From Chitinivibrionales bacterium (GTDB taxonomy: Bacteria > Fibrobacterota > Chitinivibrionia > Chitinivibrionales > JANQEN01): a stretch of DNA of 64,000 nucleotides. A program made the translations under genes and the position numbers. The notes below the pieces were generated by a model that saw only the letters and a program-made list of their open reading frames with translations, had not been told where the DNA came from and made no database searches. This document shows, piece by piece, positions 33,645 to 43,027 of this stretch (the stretch's first letter is position 1; the number at the start of each line of letters is the position of its first letter). The stretch is from assembly GCA_028278335.1 (NCBI GenBank), contig JANQEN010000203.1:1-64000 (forward strand). The letters run 5' to 3'.

Positions 33645-35489
33645 CTAATGAGTAAAAAACCGTTTAGTTTCATTGATTGCACTGGAGAGGATGTTTTTAT
33701 TGATCTTTTTGTTTGAGACTACTTGATAGGATTGGTCCCGTACTTCAAAATAGCCACCTGGATAATTTACGGTAATTTGATTTTTCTCTAATATTGCAAA
33801 ATTATAGTAACTCCCCACAATGAGCCATTCCCAACTTTTTTGGTTAAAGAGATCCTGCCCCGAACAGTAATCAGAAGAGGGGTTTTCGCATTCAAAAAGT
33901 GATTGTATGAGTGTGGCTGGGATGTCATTGTGTGAAGTTCTATGGGTAAAACGGTGGGGTGCTTTGTCTGGCCAATAGACAAGCAGAGGAACATGGAGCT
34001 GAAATGAGCTGTAGCTCGAGCCATGACCTGTATAACCAAGTTTATTATCATCAAACTCTTCACCATGATCCGCTGTAATTATTACAATCGTATTTTTTAA
34101 CAGGTGGTTTTCTTTCAAGTTGTTAACAATGATTTGTATAAGCGAGTCTGTATAATAGGTTGCGGTAAGATATTTGGCCAATCCCTTTTCCATCTTCTTT
34201 GATGAGGTAATAAGAGATTCATAATAGGATTGGTAAAGAGGGGGAAAATCACGACCGCAGGGAGCATCATAAAAGAGAAAGCCAAAAAAGGGTTTGGCGG
34301 TGTCTCTTTGATCAAGCCACTCCTGCCATTGCTCTGTAATAGCAGAGTCCCGTGCATAGGGTTGTTGATTTTTCGAGTTAGTTTGCATGCGTAAATCTTT
34401 GATGTTGGCAAAGGCTGTGCGATCAAGGCTTGTTGGGCGGTTAAGCTGAGCACTGCTAAAAATGCCCAATTGATACTGCTCCTCTTGTAACTTATTAATA
34501 AGGACCGGTGTTCGTTGAGTCCCCTCGAAATATTTCCAGTAGGTGCTAGGAAGTCCATAAAAGAGCGAGAAAACCCCCATCCGTGTTGAGTTTCCACCAC
34601 TGAAATGGTTGGTGAAGGTTAGCGCTGAGTCTTGCATATGAAAAAGGTGAGGGGTCGTTTCCGGAGTGACGACATCTGCTCTCAATGCATCGATGAGAAT
34701 TATAACCGCATTGAGTGGCTGCTCTTGTTTGCTGCAGATAAGCGGCCTAAGGGGATAATTGAGTGAACCTGATTTTGATTCCAAGGTCCTTAGGAGGTTA
34801 CGTTTACGATTTTCCTCAATGTCAATAAAGCCTCGCTTCTCTAAGTACCGTCGTGCTGTTGTTGGATAAAACAGTGGTAGATTGGTTGTGAAGCGAGTGA
34901 TGGGTGTATAATACACTGCATCAGCCCAAATGTGCATTCCATGGGTTGCCAAAATTAGCGTTACTTCCAATAATACAATCGATACACCCAAAATGATGTG
35001 CCTCTTAGTGAGAAACTTATCGCTAATCCATTTACCCATGAGTGAAGAGAAGAGGAGTATTATTACAAAATAGAAGATACCAAATCCCCAGGTCTTCCAG
35101 CCCAAAATGGTTAACATGAGAAGGCTAATATGAAATTTATTCTCTAAAAATACCAGTGCATCAAGGAGTATCAGGGTAGTAAGTAATGAGCCACAGAGGA
35201 TACAAAGAGGGATAATTATCTTTCGTATTGGTAGGAGTATAACTAGGGGAACTATAATACCAAGCCAGAGAATAAAACTAAAAGAGGCAATATGGCTACT
35301 TAATGCGCTAAGTGTATAGAGTATTGCTAAAAACTCCTTTGGCAAGGTATAGCCAATAAGATAGAGCATGCTAATTGGTAACAGGATCAAGCAGAGAAAG
35401 GCAAAAAACCATCCAGACCATCGAAGTAATTGTATCCGTTGGGGATGAAGAAACCATAATTTAAGGGAAGATACAACTCTTGAAAACAT
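33645..35489 (-). CDS. YejM/PbgA-like inner-membrane sulfatase-fold protein
   Basis: This 614-residue protein has five N-terminal membrane helices (about residues 18-210) and a periplasmic alkaline-phosphatase/sulfatase-fold domain. That domain shows AVIILIDALRADVVTPETTP, NHFSGGNSTRMGVFSLFYGL, DAPCGRDFPP and NTIVIITADHGEEFDD. The architecture equals that of YejM/PbgA (LapC), which regulates LPS synthesis in enterobacteria, and of membrane sulfatase-like lipid or phosphoglycerol transferases. The position of Ser/Thr at NSTRMG resembles active family members. It abuts the YidC paralogue. Cargo and activity here are inferred only. Confidence 0.78.
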   Translation of the reverse strand: MFSRVVSSLKLWFLHPQRIQLLRWSGWFFAFLCLILLPISMLYLIGYTLPKEFLAILYTLSALSSHIASFSFILWLGIIVPLVILLPIRKIIIPLCILCGSLLTTLILLDALVFLENKFHISLLMLTILGWKTWGFGIFYFVIILLFSSLMGKWISDKFLTKRHIILGVSIVLLEVTLILATHGMHIWADAVYYTPITRFTTNLPLFYPTTARRYLEKRGFIDIEENRKRNLLRTLESKSGSLNYPLRPLICSKQEQPLNAVIILIDALRADVVTPETTPHLFHMQDSALTFTNHFSGGNSTRMGVFSLFYGLPSTYWKYFEGTQRTPVLINKLQEEQYQLGIFSSAQLNRPTSLDRTAFANIKDLRMQTNSKNQQPYARDSAITEQWQEWLDQRDTAKPFFGFLFYDAPCGRDFPPLYQSYYESLITSSKKMEKGLAKYLTATYYTDSLIQIIVNNLKENHLLKNTIVIITADHGEEFDDNKLGYTGHGSSYSSFQLHVPLLVYWPDKAPHRFTHRTSHNDIPATLIQSLFECENPSSDYCSGQDLFNQKSWEWLIVGSYYNFAILEKNQITVNYPGGYFEVRDQSYQVVSNKKINKNILSSAINETKRFFTH

Positions 35490-35494
35490 AGCAG

Positions 35495-36694
35495 CTATTG
35501 GTTCTCCTCTTTAGGCAATGAATCAACGATCCTAACGATCTCCTTGGCTCCCACAGAGGCACTGTTTCCAATATTGTAAACCAATGAATTGCGAAGCTCT
35601 TTGATACTCTCTTTGAATTGTGTCGGGTTACTTAAAAGTTTGCCTATTACCTGTGGGGCTTGGTCAAGATTCTCTGGCGTAAGGACTGCCCCAACCTGAG
35701 ATCGAATGGACACCTCTAAGGGTTCCATATCAAGAGATTCATATTTGGGATTTCTTACCCGTCGTGGCACATCAATATAGAGAACCGGTTTACTCAGTCC
35801 TAAGGCATACTCAATAGAGGTGGAAGACCAGTCACAGATCAATAGGTCCGATTCGAAGAGGGAGATGGTATCGCCCATTTTGTTGACAAAATGCAAATTG
35901 GGATTTGAGCCATGTTTCTCTAAAATGTTCTTAACCTTTTCAGGAGTAAGTTTGATTGTTTGATAGTGAGGCCGTAAAATCACCTTGAAGTCAGCTTTAA
36001 GAAGCTGACCAATTAACTCTCCTCCACAAACGTTAAGGATCGAATTATCCCCCCAGGTTGGTGCTACTAGAATGGTTGGCCTATCTTTTTTTATATCATT
36101 GTTAAATTTTTTGTGTTCCTGTATCAGGGAATCTAACCGAGAATAACCATAGTTAAAGAGGTTTTTCTTTGTCAAAGAGTAGAGTTCTTCGCGCTTTCTA
36201 ATCTCTTTTTGTTGATGTGGCCCAACACAAAAGAGAGTGTCATAGTAATCATAGGAGTTTTCAAGGTTTACCATATGGGTGCTACCCATAGCATGAAATA
36301 CAAAGAGATAGTGAACCGGATGAATGGATCGTTTTAATTGAAAAACCTGGAGGTCTTCCATGGTGAGTACAAGGATACCAGCTTTAAGGAACTGAAAAAA
36401 ACTGATCTGTAGGAGTCCTTCTCTGATATAAAAACCAAGAATGTTTGGATTGTTTTGATTGAGCCCTGGATCATAGCGATCAGAAGATACAAAGCAGACA
36501 GATTGATTGTGCTGTTGGGCTAAGGTGGTAACCAGAGGCTCTAAATGGTGCCAGTCCTGACCACTCTCAGCATAAAAGACAATACTTTTTTTGCATTGTG
36601 CAAGTTTTTTGAACTTCTTATATTGTTTTTGAGAGTAAAAAAAATCAAAGAGCCAGAAAGGTTTTTTGGGTTGTTTGGGTTGATTGCTATTCAT
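35495..36694 (-). CDS. CDP-glycerol glycerophosphotransferase-like protein
   Basis: The protein has 399 residues with a GT-B-like fold of the TagB/TagF (Glyphos_transf) family, which adds glycerol- or ribitol-phosphate units to surface polymers. Motifs visible are LFVFHAMGSTHMVN, TILVAPTWGDNSIL, KVILRPHYQTI and LLICDWSSTSIEYALG followed by KPVLYIDVPRRVRNPKYE. No membrane segment is seen, though peripheral association is likely. In a Gram-negative-like cell this suggests glycerophosphate decoration of a surface glycan or LPS-like molecule. It precedes the YejM-like gene with five bases between them. Confidence 0.82.
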   Translation of the reverse strand: MNSNQPKQPKKPFWLFDFFYSQKQYKKFKKLAQCKKSIVFYAESGQDWHHLEPLVTTLAQQHNQSVCFVSSDRYDPGLNQNNPNILGFYIREGLLQISFFQFLKAGILVLTMEDLQVFQLKRSIHPVHYLFVFHAMGSTHMVNLENSYDYYDTLFCVGPHQQKEIRKREELYSLTKKNLFNYGYSRLDSLIQEHKKFNNDIKKDRPTILVAPTWGDNSILNVCGGELIGQLLKADFKVILRPHYQTIKLTPEKVKNILEKHGSNPNLHFVNKMGDTISLFESDLLICDWSSTSIEYALGLSKPVLYIDVPRRVRNPKYESLDMEPLEVSIRSQVGAVLTPENLDQAPQVIGKLLSNPTQFKESIKELRNSLVYNIGNSASVGAKEIVRIVDSLPKEENQ

Positions 36695-36724
36695 AAGGTG
36701 CTTATTGGAATGAATAAAATTCTC

Positions 36725-36964
36725 TTAAGAGGAGCCCTTCTTTGTCTTATTGTCAGATTTTTGGTCGTCCTTTTTTCCCTTAAAGAGAGAGGCAATTTTA
36801 TACCAAAAGGTTTTCACCGCAAGCACTATTGTAGCAAATATGCCTATAATTGCAGAAATGATCATTGCCCCTGTTCCGGGATCAAGGTAGGCTAAGGGTA
36901 CAGCATAATCGTCGCCAAAGAAAAAGGCCAAAATTAAACCGGTAATATATACAGGATCGTACAT
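36725..36964 (-). CDS. Small membrane protein (YLDPGTGA motif)
   Basis: I take the ATG at 36964 because AGGAAA lies about eight bases upstream, giving 79 residues. A hydrophobic segment precedes the conserved AYLDPGTGAMIISAIIG and a second membrane helix, then a basic/polar tail (KGKKDDQKSDNKTKKGSS). Small membrane proteins with a Y-(L/I)-D-P-G-(T/S)-G motif are often found in polysaccharide or envelope loci; no function is known. It stands 30 bases upstream of the CDP-glycerol transferase gene, so it probably belongs to the same transcript. Confidence 0.7.
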   Translation of the reverse strand: MYDPVYITGLILAFFFGDDYAVPLAYLDPGTGAMIISAIIGIFATIVLAVKTFWYKIASLFKGKKDDQKSDNKTKKGSS

Positions 36965-37120
36965 AGTGTTTCCTATACAATGAGTTAACATGGAAAAAAC
37001 TAATAGATTGGAAAATATATCCAAACAAACAGGAGGTAACAGAGCAAGCGTTCAAAAAATGGGATAACTGAACTTGGATTTAAATTGTATAACAAATAAA
37101 TGTTGAGTTGGTTCCGACAA

Positions 37121-39358
37121 TTACTTATAGGCGAAGTTGGTAAGTTCCTTGGTGATTGCAAAGGGAAAATCAGGGTACTCATAGAGTGGTAATCTTTGCT
37201 CAGTTGCTCCAAGGGAGTACCCATAGATGCCATCATACTCATTGATTTTTTCGCCAAGTTCTTTTAGCTGCGACAGGTATTCGCTAATTGATTTTGACTC
37301 AATAATAACCATTTTCCCCATTTTTTCAATGACCGGACTATGCGTTCGGGTTCGGTCATGGTCAAATTCAAGAATGCGTCTACCATATCGGGTTATACCG
37401 ATCACGCGAAAGGTCATGCTCTTACCCACCCCTGGAAGGTTAAGCACATTTCTATCAGTAGCAATAAAGGGGATCTTTGCCTCTTTCTTCAATGTATTGA
37501 TGTAGGTCTGAACCTCTTCTGCATTCTCAAAGAATTCCTTTAAGTGAGGAAAATGCTTTTTAGGGATTCGTCCAATCGCCTTCTCCTCCATCTGTTCCTG
37601 AACAGCCCGGGCATTGGGAGAAAAATTGAAGAAATTCTCCATGTATCCCTTTACTGTGAAAGTATAGTATGGAAGTACACCGATTCCTGAGAGTACTTTC
37701 CGCAATTTTGCTGTATGTCCACGTCGAGATGCTGCTGAGGAAAACACAAGCTGATTGGTAACGAGCCATCCTGCTTTTGTCAATCGCTCCACAGCGCTTT
37801 TGCATTCTGGGGTGATTTCCATGGGTGATTCTAAATGAGTTTGAATGAGAAATTGTGTTACTCCAATTTTTATGGCAGCCTTTCTAAAATCGGATAGGAT
37901 TATAACAAGTTCTGGAGTGACTCGTTGGGGAAGATAGGCAAGCAAACGGGAACCCAGTCGAATTCGTTGAATTTCAGCAAACTTTTGCCCCGGTTTACGT
38001 TTTTTATTTGCTGTGACTTTTTTCTTTATCATGGCAAGGATGGCATCGAGAATAGCTTTTAAGGAGCGATCAGAACTCATGAGTGCGTCACCACCTGTGA
38101 TCAGAATGTCGCGGAGTTGTGTGTCCTGTTCAAAGTAGGTCATGAGCTTTTTTAACTTTTCCTGCCAGGATTGAGCGGGCTGTAAATCATCCAAGTTAAA
38201 GTTAAGGTGACCACTTTGAAAATTATACATTCGTTGACAGGAGGCACACAGTCCTCCGCAGGAGCGTCCCATAGTGTCGGGAATGAGAATGGCTACATCA
38301 GGATAGCGTCGGTGCACATTGTGTTGGGTCGGTAAGAGCCATCCGGCTGCATTGGGTTTCCCCGGTTCTACTTTGTCTTCCAACTCCCAGGCAACAATAT
38401 GACCATACTCCTCTACCAACTGTCGGCTGTATAAGACATAGTACCGGATTGCCAAGTCTGCACCAATAGCAAAATAGGGAACGCGCACATGTAACAGAGA
38501 GAGATAGTATGGGTTGACAAAGAAGGGGATTCCCTTCTTTTCTGCATCGTAAAGGATTTTCATAGTGTCTGGATCTAAAGAGTGACCAAGCATCTCATTT
38601 AGGAGATCCGGGGAGCGAACTGCAAAGCTCAGATGAAACCGCGGGTCTTGCCACCACTCTAAAACCTGTAAAAATTTCTGCTCGTAGGACATCTCCGGTT
38701 TGAGTTGAAAATGAGATTTGCAAAAAAGCCCTTGGTCGATCTTTTCTATAATAATTTTAATAATGCGATCTCTGTTCTCTTCCCGTAGTTTGATTATTCG
38801 GGGATCTAATCCAGAGGGGTATCGCTCCATCCATTTTTCTACCTCTGATTTTGTTGGCCTCTTTGGTTTTGCTCTACCGGAAAATTGACGAAAGAGTTGT
38901 ACCATATCTTCAAAGAAGTAGGGCTTTGCGCCACCAGTGCCATGGTTAACTGCAAGCCAAATAAGCTTAATGGGATTACTTACAGCTACTTCGCCCCGAA
39001 GATTGAGATCTAAAAACTCCCTTCCTGCATTGTCAATATAGTCAAGTAACCGTATTGCCGCATAGTCTTGCCACTGGAGTGATTTGAAATCTTTTTGATT
39101 AAACTCTTTGTTTGTATAGAATTTTAATGCCTCCGGTGATGATTCTAACTCCTTTAAAACCCATTGCTTCATGCCAACCAACACCTCTGTCTCATTTTTA
39201 GCATTGCGCATGATCTCATTGAGTATTGGGTTTTCTTTAAGTAGTTGATCTAATAATTTGTGAGATTTTACATTGATGGCAATCTTATCTAATTGAATGT
39301 GAAAGGGAGCACTTTTTTTACCCCGTTTTTTGGTAGGAAGCACTTTTTTTTTCGGCAT
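37121..39358 (-). CDS. Long KamA-family radical SAM protein
   Basis: The protein has 745 residues, much longer than lysine 2,3-aminomutases (about 400-470). The radical-SAM cluster CGGLCASC (C-x3-C-x2-C) lies near residue 367, followed by DILITGGDALMSSDRSL, in the order expected of KamA. A C-terminal segment GVLPYYTFTVKGY and then NLPGVGKSMTFRVIG corresponds to the PLP-binding region. The N-terminal 330 residues form an extra helical domain. The activity could be a lysine- or beta-amino-acid mutase. It may lead the envelope operon or be separate; the gap to the small protein is about 160 bases. Confidence 0.8.
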   Translation of the reverse strand: MPKKKVLPTKKRGKKSAPFHIQLDKIAINVKSHKLLDQLLKENPILNEIMRNAKNETEVLVGMKQWVLKELESSPEALKFYTNKEFNQKDFKSLQWQDYAAIRLLDYIDNAGREFLDLNLRGEVAVSNPIKLIWLAVNHGTGGAKPYFFEDMVQLFRQFSGRAKPKRPTKSEVEKWMERYPSGLDPRIIKLREENRDRIIKIIIEKIDQGLFCKSHFQLKPEMSYEQKFLQVLEWWQDPRFHLSFAVRSPDLLNEMLGHSLDPDTMKILYDAEKKGIPFFVNPYYLSLLHVRVPYFAIGADLAIRYYVLYSRQLVEEYGHIVAWELEDKVEPGKPNAAGWLLPTQHNVHRRYPDVAILIPDTMGRSCGGLCASCQRMYNFQSGHLNFNLDDLQPAQSWQEKLKKLMTYFEQDTQLRDILITGGDALMSSDRSLKAILDAILAMIKKKVTANKKRKPGQKFAEIQRIRLGSRLLAYLPQRVTPELVIILSDFRKAAIKIGVTQFLIQTHLESPMEITPECKSAVERLTKAGWLVTNQLVFSSAASRRGHTAKLRKVLSGIGVLPYYTFTVKGYMENFFNFSPNARAVQEQMEEKAIGRIPKKHFPHLKEFFENAEEVQTYINTLKKEAKIPFIATDRNVLNLPGVGKSMTFRVIGITRYGRRILEFDHDRTRTHSPVIEKMGKMVIIESKSISEYLSQLKELGEKINEYDGIYGYSLGATEQRLPLYEYPDFPFAITKELTNFAYK

Positions 39359-39456
39359 AGGGTAGGCCTTTTTTATGGATTGATTTAAATAGAAGCTATC
39401 TCTATTAAGTATACACTTTAGGAAGTACTCTTTTCAAAGAATGGACTAAAGACAAC

Positions 39457-40344
39457 CTATTGCTTTCGCGCGGTAATCCAAAAACAGTTATACATATTAA
39501 TCTTGAACAGCGCATTGATAATTTTAGTACCATAGTAAATAGCGTGTCGCATACATTGCACAGAGCCCTTGGAAAACATAAGGGGGTCAATAAAGTCGAT
39601 ATTACTCTCAATTATATTAAAGCCCTTACTTTTTAGGATATTCCTTAATACAGGTTCGGAAAAGTGAGAGAGATGAATCTCTTCCATTGCGGTATAGTCG
39701 ATTTTTCTATGGCCGTTGAGCGAAAAGGAACGATACTTTTTTTTACCAGTCACAGAGAGGAGGCCCGGTAAAAGCATACGTAATGAATAGGGTGCTTCAT
39801 TAGGGACTGAAATGTAAAAGACGCCTCCGGGCTTTAAAAGTGATTTGCAATAGTCAATGGTTTTTCCTGGAAAGGGGACATGCTCTAAAACTTGATGCAT
39901 AACAATAACATCGAACTGTTTACCCGCAAAGTCAATTGATTCTATCTCGCCCTGCTCCAAGGTTATACCAAACCGCTCTTTGGCAATGGAGACTCCTTCC
40001 GAGGAGATTTCTGTACCTGATACTGCAAAGCTGCTTTGGGCAACGTGAAGAAACTGACCGATTCCAGCACCAACATCAAGCAGATTGCCTGATTGTTTGA
40101 ACCGAAGAATTCGCTGTAAAAGCCCAAGCCACTGCTTTTGCAGTCCTTCATGATGGTCGATCCAGGGTTCATATTTCCCTTTTTCCGAGTAGTACTGTGA
40201 AATTGAACCAAGAGTTGGACGGGGGTTGTCGAATATATGGCCACAGTTATCACATCGGTAAAGATAGAGGTTTGTATCAAAGACAGTACAATTAAGACTC
40301 TCACAGAGGATACAATGGTCAATCTTTTCGTAGTCTATTTTCAT
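39457..40344 (-). CDS. SAM-dependent methyltransferase with N-terminal zinc-binding motif
   Basis: The protein has 295 residues. It opens with a zinc-ribbon pattern (CILCESLNC...YRCDNCGHIFDNPRP), followed by the methyltransferase fold: LLDVGAGIGQFLHVAQ (SAM loop), FDVIVMHQVLEHVPFPG and KPGGVFYISVPNEAP. This combination is typical of Methyltransf_23-type enzymes in surface polysaccharide loci that methylate glycan or lipid intermediates. The substrate is unknown. It is transcribed with the thiolase strand but is separated from it by a terminator. Confidence 0.85.
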   Translation of the reverse strand: MKIDYEKIDHCILCESLNCTVFDTNLYLYRCDNCGHIFDNPRPTLGSISQYYSEKGKYEPWIDHHEGLQKQWLGLLQRILRFKQSGNLLDVGAGIGQFLHVAQSSFAVSGTEISSEGVSIAKERFGITLEQGEIESIDFAGKQFDVIVMHQVLEHVPFPGKTIDYCKSLLKPGGVFYISVPNEAPYSLRMLLPGLLSVTGKKKYRSFSLNGHRKIDYTAMEEIHLSHFSEPVLRNILKSKGFNIIESNIDFIDPLMFSKGSVQCMRHAIYYGTKIINALFKINMYNCFWITARKQ

Positions 40345-40379
40345 AGAATTGTTTTGGTTACTTTTATCAAATAAAAAAA

Positions 40380-40420
40380 GGAAGCCATCGTTAGATATAT
40401 CTAAAACAGAAATGGCTTCC
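40380..40420 (-). terminator. Intrinsic terminator after thiolase gene
   Basis: GGAAGCCAT (40380-40388) pairs with ATGGCTTCC (40412-40420). An inner hairpin TTAGAT-AT-ATCTAA occupies the loop. On the minus strand the stem is followed by a TTTTTTTATTT run, so this ends transcription of the thiolase gene before the methyltransferase gene. Confidence 0.85.
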
Positions 40421-40442
40421 CAAATTCTTTAGAATCCAGATT

Positions 40443-41621
40443 CTACACCGATTCAAGGCAGGTGGCAATTCCCATTCCACCACCTATGCAGAGTGTTGCT
40501 AATCCCTTTTGAACACTCCGTTTTTTCATTTCATGGAGTAGAGTCACAAGGATTCGTGAGCCACTGGCACCGATAGGATGACCTAAAGCAATGGCACCTC
40601 CATTGACATTTATCATACCGGTATCCCACTGTAGCTCCTTATTAACAGCAAGGGCTTGTGCTGCAAAGGCTTCATTTGCCTCCACAAGCTCAAGATCGTC
40701 GATTTTCCACTCTGCTTTTTGTAAGGCCTTTTTAACAGCCTCAACTGGACCAATGCCCATTGTAGCAGGATCGGTTCCATGGTAAGCATAGGAGACGATT
40801 TTTGCCATAGGTGTAAGATTATATTCTTTAAGTGCCTTTTCACTGGCAATTAATAGGAATGCGGCACCATCGTTAATACCCGAAGCATTTCCAGCAGTCA
40901 CTGTTCCATCCTTTTTAAAGGCTGGTCTTAGTTTGTCGAGCTTCTCTACGGTTGTGCCGAAACGAGGGAACTCATCGGTTTCAAATTGAAGGACCTCTCT
41001 TTTTTTCTTAATTTCAATCGGTACAATTTCATCAGCGAATTTTTGTTCCTTGATAGCCTGCTCTGCCTTTATTTGAGATTTGCAGGCAAAGACATCCTGC
41101 TCTTCTCTGGTAATTCCATATTTTTCAGCTAAATTTTCTGCAGTGACACCCATATGGTAGTTATTAAATATGTCCCAGAGACCATCTCGTATCATTGAGT
41201 CAACAAGGGTGTGGTCACCCATTTTGTATCCAGTGCGAGCACCTTGCATGATATAGGGTGCATTGGACATGCTCTCAGTACCGCCGGCAACAATAAGGTC
41301 AGCATCGTTCGCTTTTATTGCTTGAGCTGCCAGAGCCACAGCACGGAGACCAGAGCCGCATACCATGTTTATGGAAAGGGCTGTTTTCTCAGCAGGGATG
41401 TTAGCACCATTGGCAACTTGCCGTGATACGTTTTGACCAAATCCGGACTGTAATACACAGCCGGCTATCACTTCGTCAACTTCCTGTCCAGTTAGGTTTT
41501 TACGTTTTAGTAGTTCTGAAACAACGACTTTTCCTAGATGGACCGGCGAGCAGGATTGTAGAGAACCCCCAAAATTACCAATTGCAGTTCTAAGCCCATC
41601 AACAATATAAACCTCGTGCAT
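40443..41621 (-). CDS. Acetyl-CoA acetyltransferase (thiolase)
   Basis: The ATG at 41621 follows GGAGGAG five bases upstream, giving 392 residues, the usual thiolase length. It has the nucleophile loop [16 protein letters not shown] (Cys near residue 89), [18 protein letters not shown] (His) and [13 protein letters not shown] (second Cys). It catalyses condensation of two acetyl-CoA to acetoacetyl-CoA, or the reverse. It stands alone, without neighbours of butyrate, PHB or mevalonate pathways, so the physiological direction cannot be told. A strong terminator follows. Confidence 0.94.
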   Translation of the reverse strand: MHEVYIVDGLRTAIGNFGGSLQSCSPVHLGKVVVSELLKRKNLTGQEVDEVIAGCVLQSGFGQNVSRQVANGANIPAEKTALSINMVCGSGLRAVALAAQAIKANDADLIVAGGTESMSNAPYIMQGARTGYKMGDHTLVDSMIRDGLWDIFNNYHMGVTAENLAEKYGITREEQDVFACKSQIKAEQAIKEQKFADEIVPIEIKKKREVLQFETDEFPRFGTTVEKLDKLRPAFKKDGTVTAGNASGINDGAAFLLIASEKALKEYNLTPMAKIVSYAYHGTDPATMGIGPVEAVKKALQKAEWKIDDLELVEANEAFAAQALAVNKELQWDTGMINVNGGAIALGHPIGASGSRILVTLLHEMKKRSVQKGLATLCIGGGMGIATCLESV

Positions 41622-41738
41622 TACTCCTCCACTGTTGAATGAATGATCACCTCTTGGCAACACAATAAAATATTATAAAAAGCGTGTTATGGGTAGCGAT
41701 ATTTGCTCTTATTAGTAACTATTCTAAGGAAAAATGCA

Positions 41739-42230
41739 TTATTCATCAGATTTGTCGGGTAGAGGTTCCTGGCTTGAATCGCCAATACCACCACCAGATA
41801 ATCGTTTAATAAAGGGAAATATTCCTTTGTCAATGTTTTTCATCTCCAATTCACCCTCTTTTAATGCATTTTGCCAGGCCGGTGCAAAACCCGGTGCCTT
41901 TTCAAACATGATATCCAGGGCCTTTTGATAGATATGAAATTGACGCACCTCTTTTCTGCCCGGTTTATTGTTTACGGTTTGGAGAGAAACGCGTAGGTTT
42001 TCATTCTCCTCTTTTAATTTATTAAACTTTGATTTTCTATCTTCTGTTGCCTCTGCGTCAATTTCTAATTTTGTGTGAAGATGCTCTTTTAGTTTCTTTA
42101 ACTCCTTTTTAAGTTCGTGGATTCTCATCTGCATACGTACGAAGAGTACTATACATCCGATGATACCAAGATACAAACCTAAAAAGAACGGCTTGAGTAA
42201 AAAGGATAAAAAGGCATTGGAGTTTTCCAT
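41739..42230 (-). CDS. Membrane-anchored coiled-coil hypothetical protein
   Basis: The ATG at 42230 follows GGAG (from the start-side AGAGGAGAG), giving 163 residues. One membrane helix lies at about residues 8-30, then a charged heptad-like stretch (RIHELKKELKKLKEHLHTKL, continuing to about 85) predicts a coiled coil. The C-terminal part (residues 95-163) is polar and ends with Asp/Glu-rich sequence. It may be a membrane-tethered scaffold or sensor; no family is recognised. It is convergent with no other gene and stands alone. Confidence 0.6.
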   Translation of the reverse strand: MENSNAFLSFLLKPFFLGLYLGIIGCIVLFVRMQMRIHELKKELKKLKEHLHTKLEIDAEATEDRKSKFNKLKEENENLRVSLQTVNNKPGRKEVRQFHIYQKALDIMFEKAPGFAPAWQNALKEGELEMKNIDKGIFPFIKRLSGGGIGDSSQEPLPDKSDE

Positions 42231-42362
42231 GTTACTCTCCTCTATAGATAATTCTATCAATCTGGTAGGGTAAGTTTAATAAATCAAAATCGAATACCTA
42301 ACAAAAATATAACCATTTTCTCGAAGTGGTAAAAGTATTTGATAAATCATATAATTAGAGGT

Positions 42363-42947
42363 ATGAGATATAATGATACGTCAAGAAAGAGATTTAAGAG
42401 TATTTTTCTATGGTTGGCCCTTTCCATAGGGATTTTAATTTGTGCACTCCAATGTGGTGGTGCTAAAACGGTTGCCCCTATTAAAACAATTCCTGTTGAG
42501 CATGAGCGACTTTACTTACAACCTATTAAGGGATTAGAACGCTTACAAACAAGCCTCTATTGGCCTGAGGATAGAAATGTAGCAAAAGTGCTTATAGATT
42601 ATATGGAAACCACCTGGAAAAACCTGTTAGCTGAGTTTAGGCGATGTGAAAAATATGGGCTCTATACCATGGTTGATAGTACTGAAGCGCCAACTGTTTT
42701 TGTGAGTGTTGAAATAATAAATACAAAATTTTTCAAAGATACTTTACAGATTCCTCTCAGTATCAAGACATTTCATACTGCTAATAGAAGGAAGCATACC
42801 ATCACTCAAAAAGCGTATGGTGTTTCTCAAAAGGATGATCAAAAACAGGCCAATTCATTTTACCATCTGGGTGCAGCCTTTGCAGATTATACCCGACGCT
42901 TTCCTTATTCAGAAGTAGTCGCGGTCTTTTATACCAAGAAGAAATAA
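42363..42947 (+). CDS. Probable lipoprotein, hypothetical
   Basis: From the ATG at 42363 the protein has 194 residues. A signal peptide with lipobox-like LQCGG near residue 30 (ALSIGILICALQC) suggests a lipoprotein. The mature part has no known motif; charged and aromatic residues suggest a globular domain. A TTG start at 42339 is possible but lacks a ribosome-binding site; AGAGG lies only two bases before the ATG, so the start is uncertain. It precedes metF by 80 bases and may be transcribed separately. Confidence 0.55.
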   Translation: MRYNDTSRKRFKSIFLWLALSIGILICALQCGGAKTVAPIKTIPVEHERLYLQPIKGLERLQTSLYWPEDRNVAKVLIDYMETTWKNLLAEFRRCEKYGLYTMVDSTEAPTVFVSVEIINTKFFKDTLQIPLSIKTFHTANRRKHTITQKAYGVSQKDDQKQANSFYHLGAAFADYTRRFPYSEVVAVFYTKKK

Positions 42948-43027
42948 TGTATCTTAGGGTGAAGAAATTTCTATGTTGTGGAGATTAATCACTCTTACAC
43001 ACCAGTAACCTTTAATTTGGGATCATA

